Positions 21,996 to 22,064 of a stretch of DNA of 22,064 bases are shown in pieces. This DNA is from Solimonas sp047605265. Its GTDB lineage: Bacteria > Pseudomonadota > Gammaproteobacteria > Nevskiales > Nevskiaceae. The notes below the pieces were generated by a model. It did not search any database, was not told the DNA's origin, and saw nothing but the letters and a program-made list of their open reading frames with translations. How positions within the stretch are numbered: position 1 is the first letter of the stretch; the number at the start of each line of letters is the position of its first letter. A program made the translations under genes and the position numbers. The stretch is taken from contig JASGFY010000054.1 in assembly GCA_047605265.1 (NCBI GenBank), positions 1 through 22,064 of the forward strand. The letters are read 5' to 3'.

Positions 21996-22064
21996 TCATG
22001 GCGCGCGCTCGCCGTCGCGCCATTCGATCGGCATCAGGTCGAAGGCTTCGCCGGCCGGCAGCAG
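21996..22064 (-). CDS. C-terminal end of an unidentified gene (partial)
   Basis: The minus strand from 22064 reads 22 codons ending in TGA at 21996. The peptide contains AGEAFDLMPIEWRDGERAP, which has ordinary codon use and a natural-looking mix of residues. It converges on cutA with an 11-bp gap. Too little is present to name a family. Confidence 0.45.
   Translation of the reverse strand: MLPAGEAFDLMPIEWRDGERAP

Noticed and set aside
1..22064. CRISPR array, tRNA, rRNA, insertion sequence or prophage
   Set aside because: No regularly spaced repeats, no cloverleaf with the conserved T-loop sequence, no transposase or integrase, and no phage structural gene were seen on either strand.

Overview
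The window is GC-rich chromosomal DNA from a Gram-negative proteobacterium. The evidence is GlnE, a TatD of the E. coli type, two proteins with cleavable signal peptides (one a predicted outer-membrane barrel), a DUF1134/EipA envelope protein, MntH, CutA, and intergenic hairpin repeats of the CCCTCA...CTCCC type. The mix suggests a beta- or gammaproteobacterium, but the sequence alone does not fix the order. Coding density is high. I see no tRNA, rRNA, CRISPR array, insertion sequence or phage gene.

Region 1 (1-4042, minus strand) is the end of a surface-glycan operon. In order of transcription it holds a sulfotransferase, a CgeB-like glycosyltransferase, a WaaZ/GT42-like transferase joined to it by an ATGA overlap, and a GT4 glycosyltransferase that runs off the left edge. 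It begins in an AT-rich block (4081-4180, about 41% GC by direct count) that contains a perfect 13-bp tandem repeat.

Region 2 (4185-11851, minus strand) holds mostly housekeeping and envelope genes. They are glnE (TTG start), an amidase-signature hydrolase, a small DUF486 membrane protein, an EipA-like secreted protein, a TerB-like protein, an outer-membrane beta-barrel protein, and an alpha/beta hydrolase of the COG2945 type.

Region 3 (11967-14632, plus strand) is a two-gene unit. A membrane protein fuses an HTTM domain (related to vitamin K-dependent carboxylase) to a DCC thioredoxin-like domain with a CxxC motif. Its stop codon overlaps the TTG start of tatD. It converges on an LtaS/OpgB-like membrane phosphoglycerol transferase (14639-16627), followed on the minus strand by a 1-Cys peroxiredoxin (16882-17517).

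Region 4 (17518-21984) starts with a second AT-rich block and a second, unrelated-looking sulfotransferase on the plus strand. Next come a MATE exporter (minus) and an Nramp/MntH metal importer (plus), diverging from a 159-bp gap rich in dyads, and then cutA. The last 69 bases hold the C-terminus of an unidentified minus-strand gene.

The most unusual points are the HTTM-DCC fusion coupled to tatD, two sulfotransferases each preceded by an AT-rich block, the outward-facing hairpin-repeat pairs at two intergenic sites, and the dyad-rich MATE/mntH gap. I did not find a clearly new defence or mobile system.
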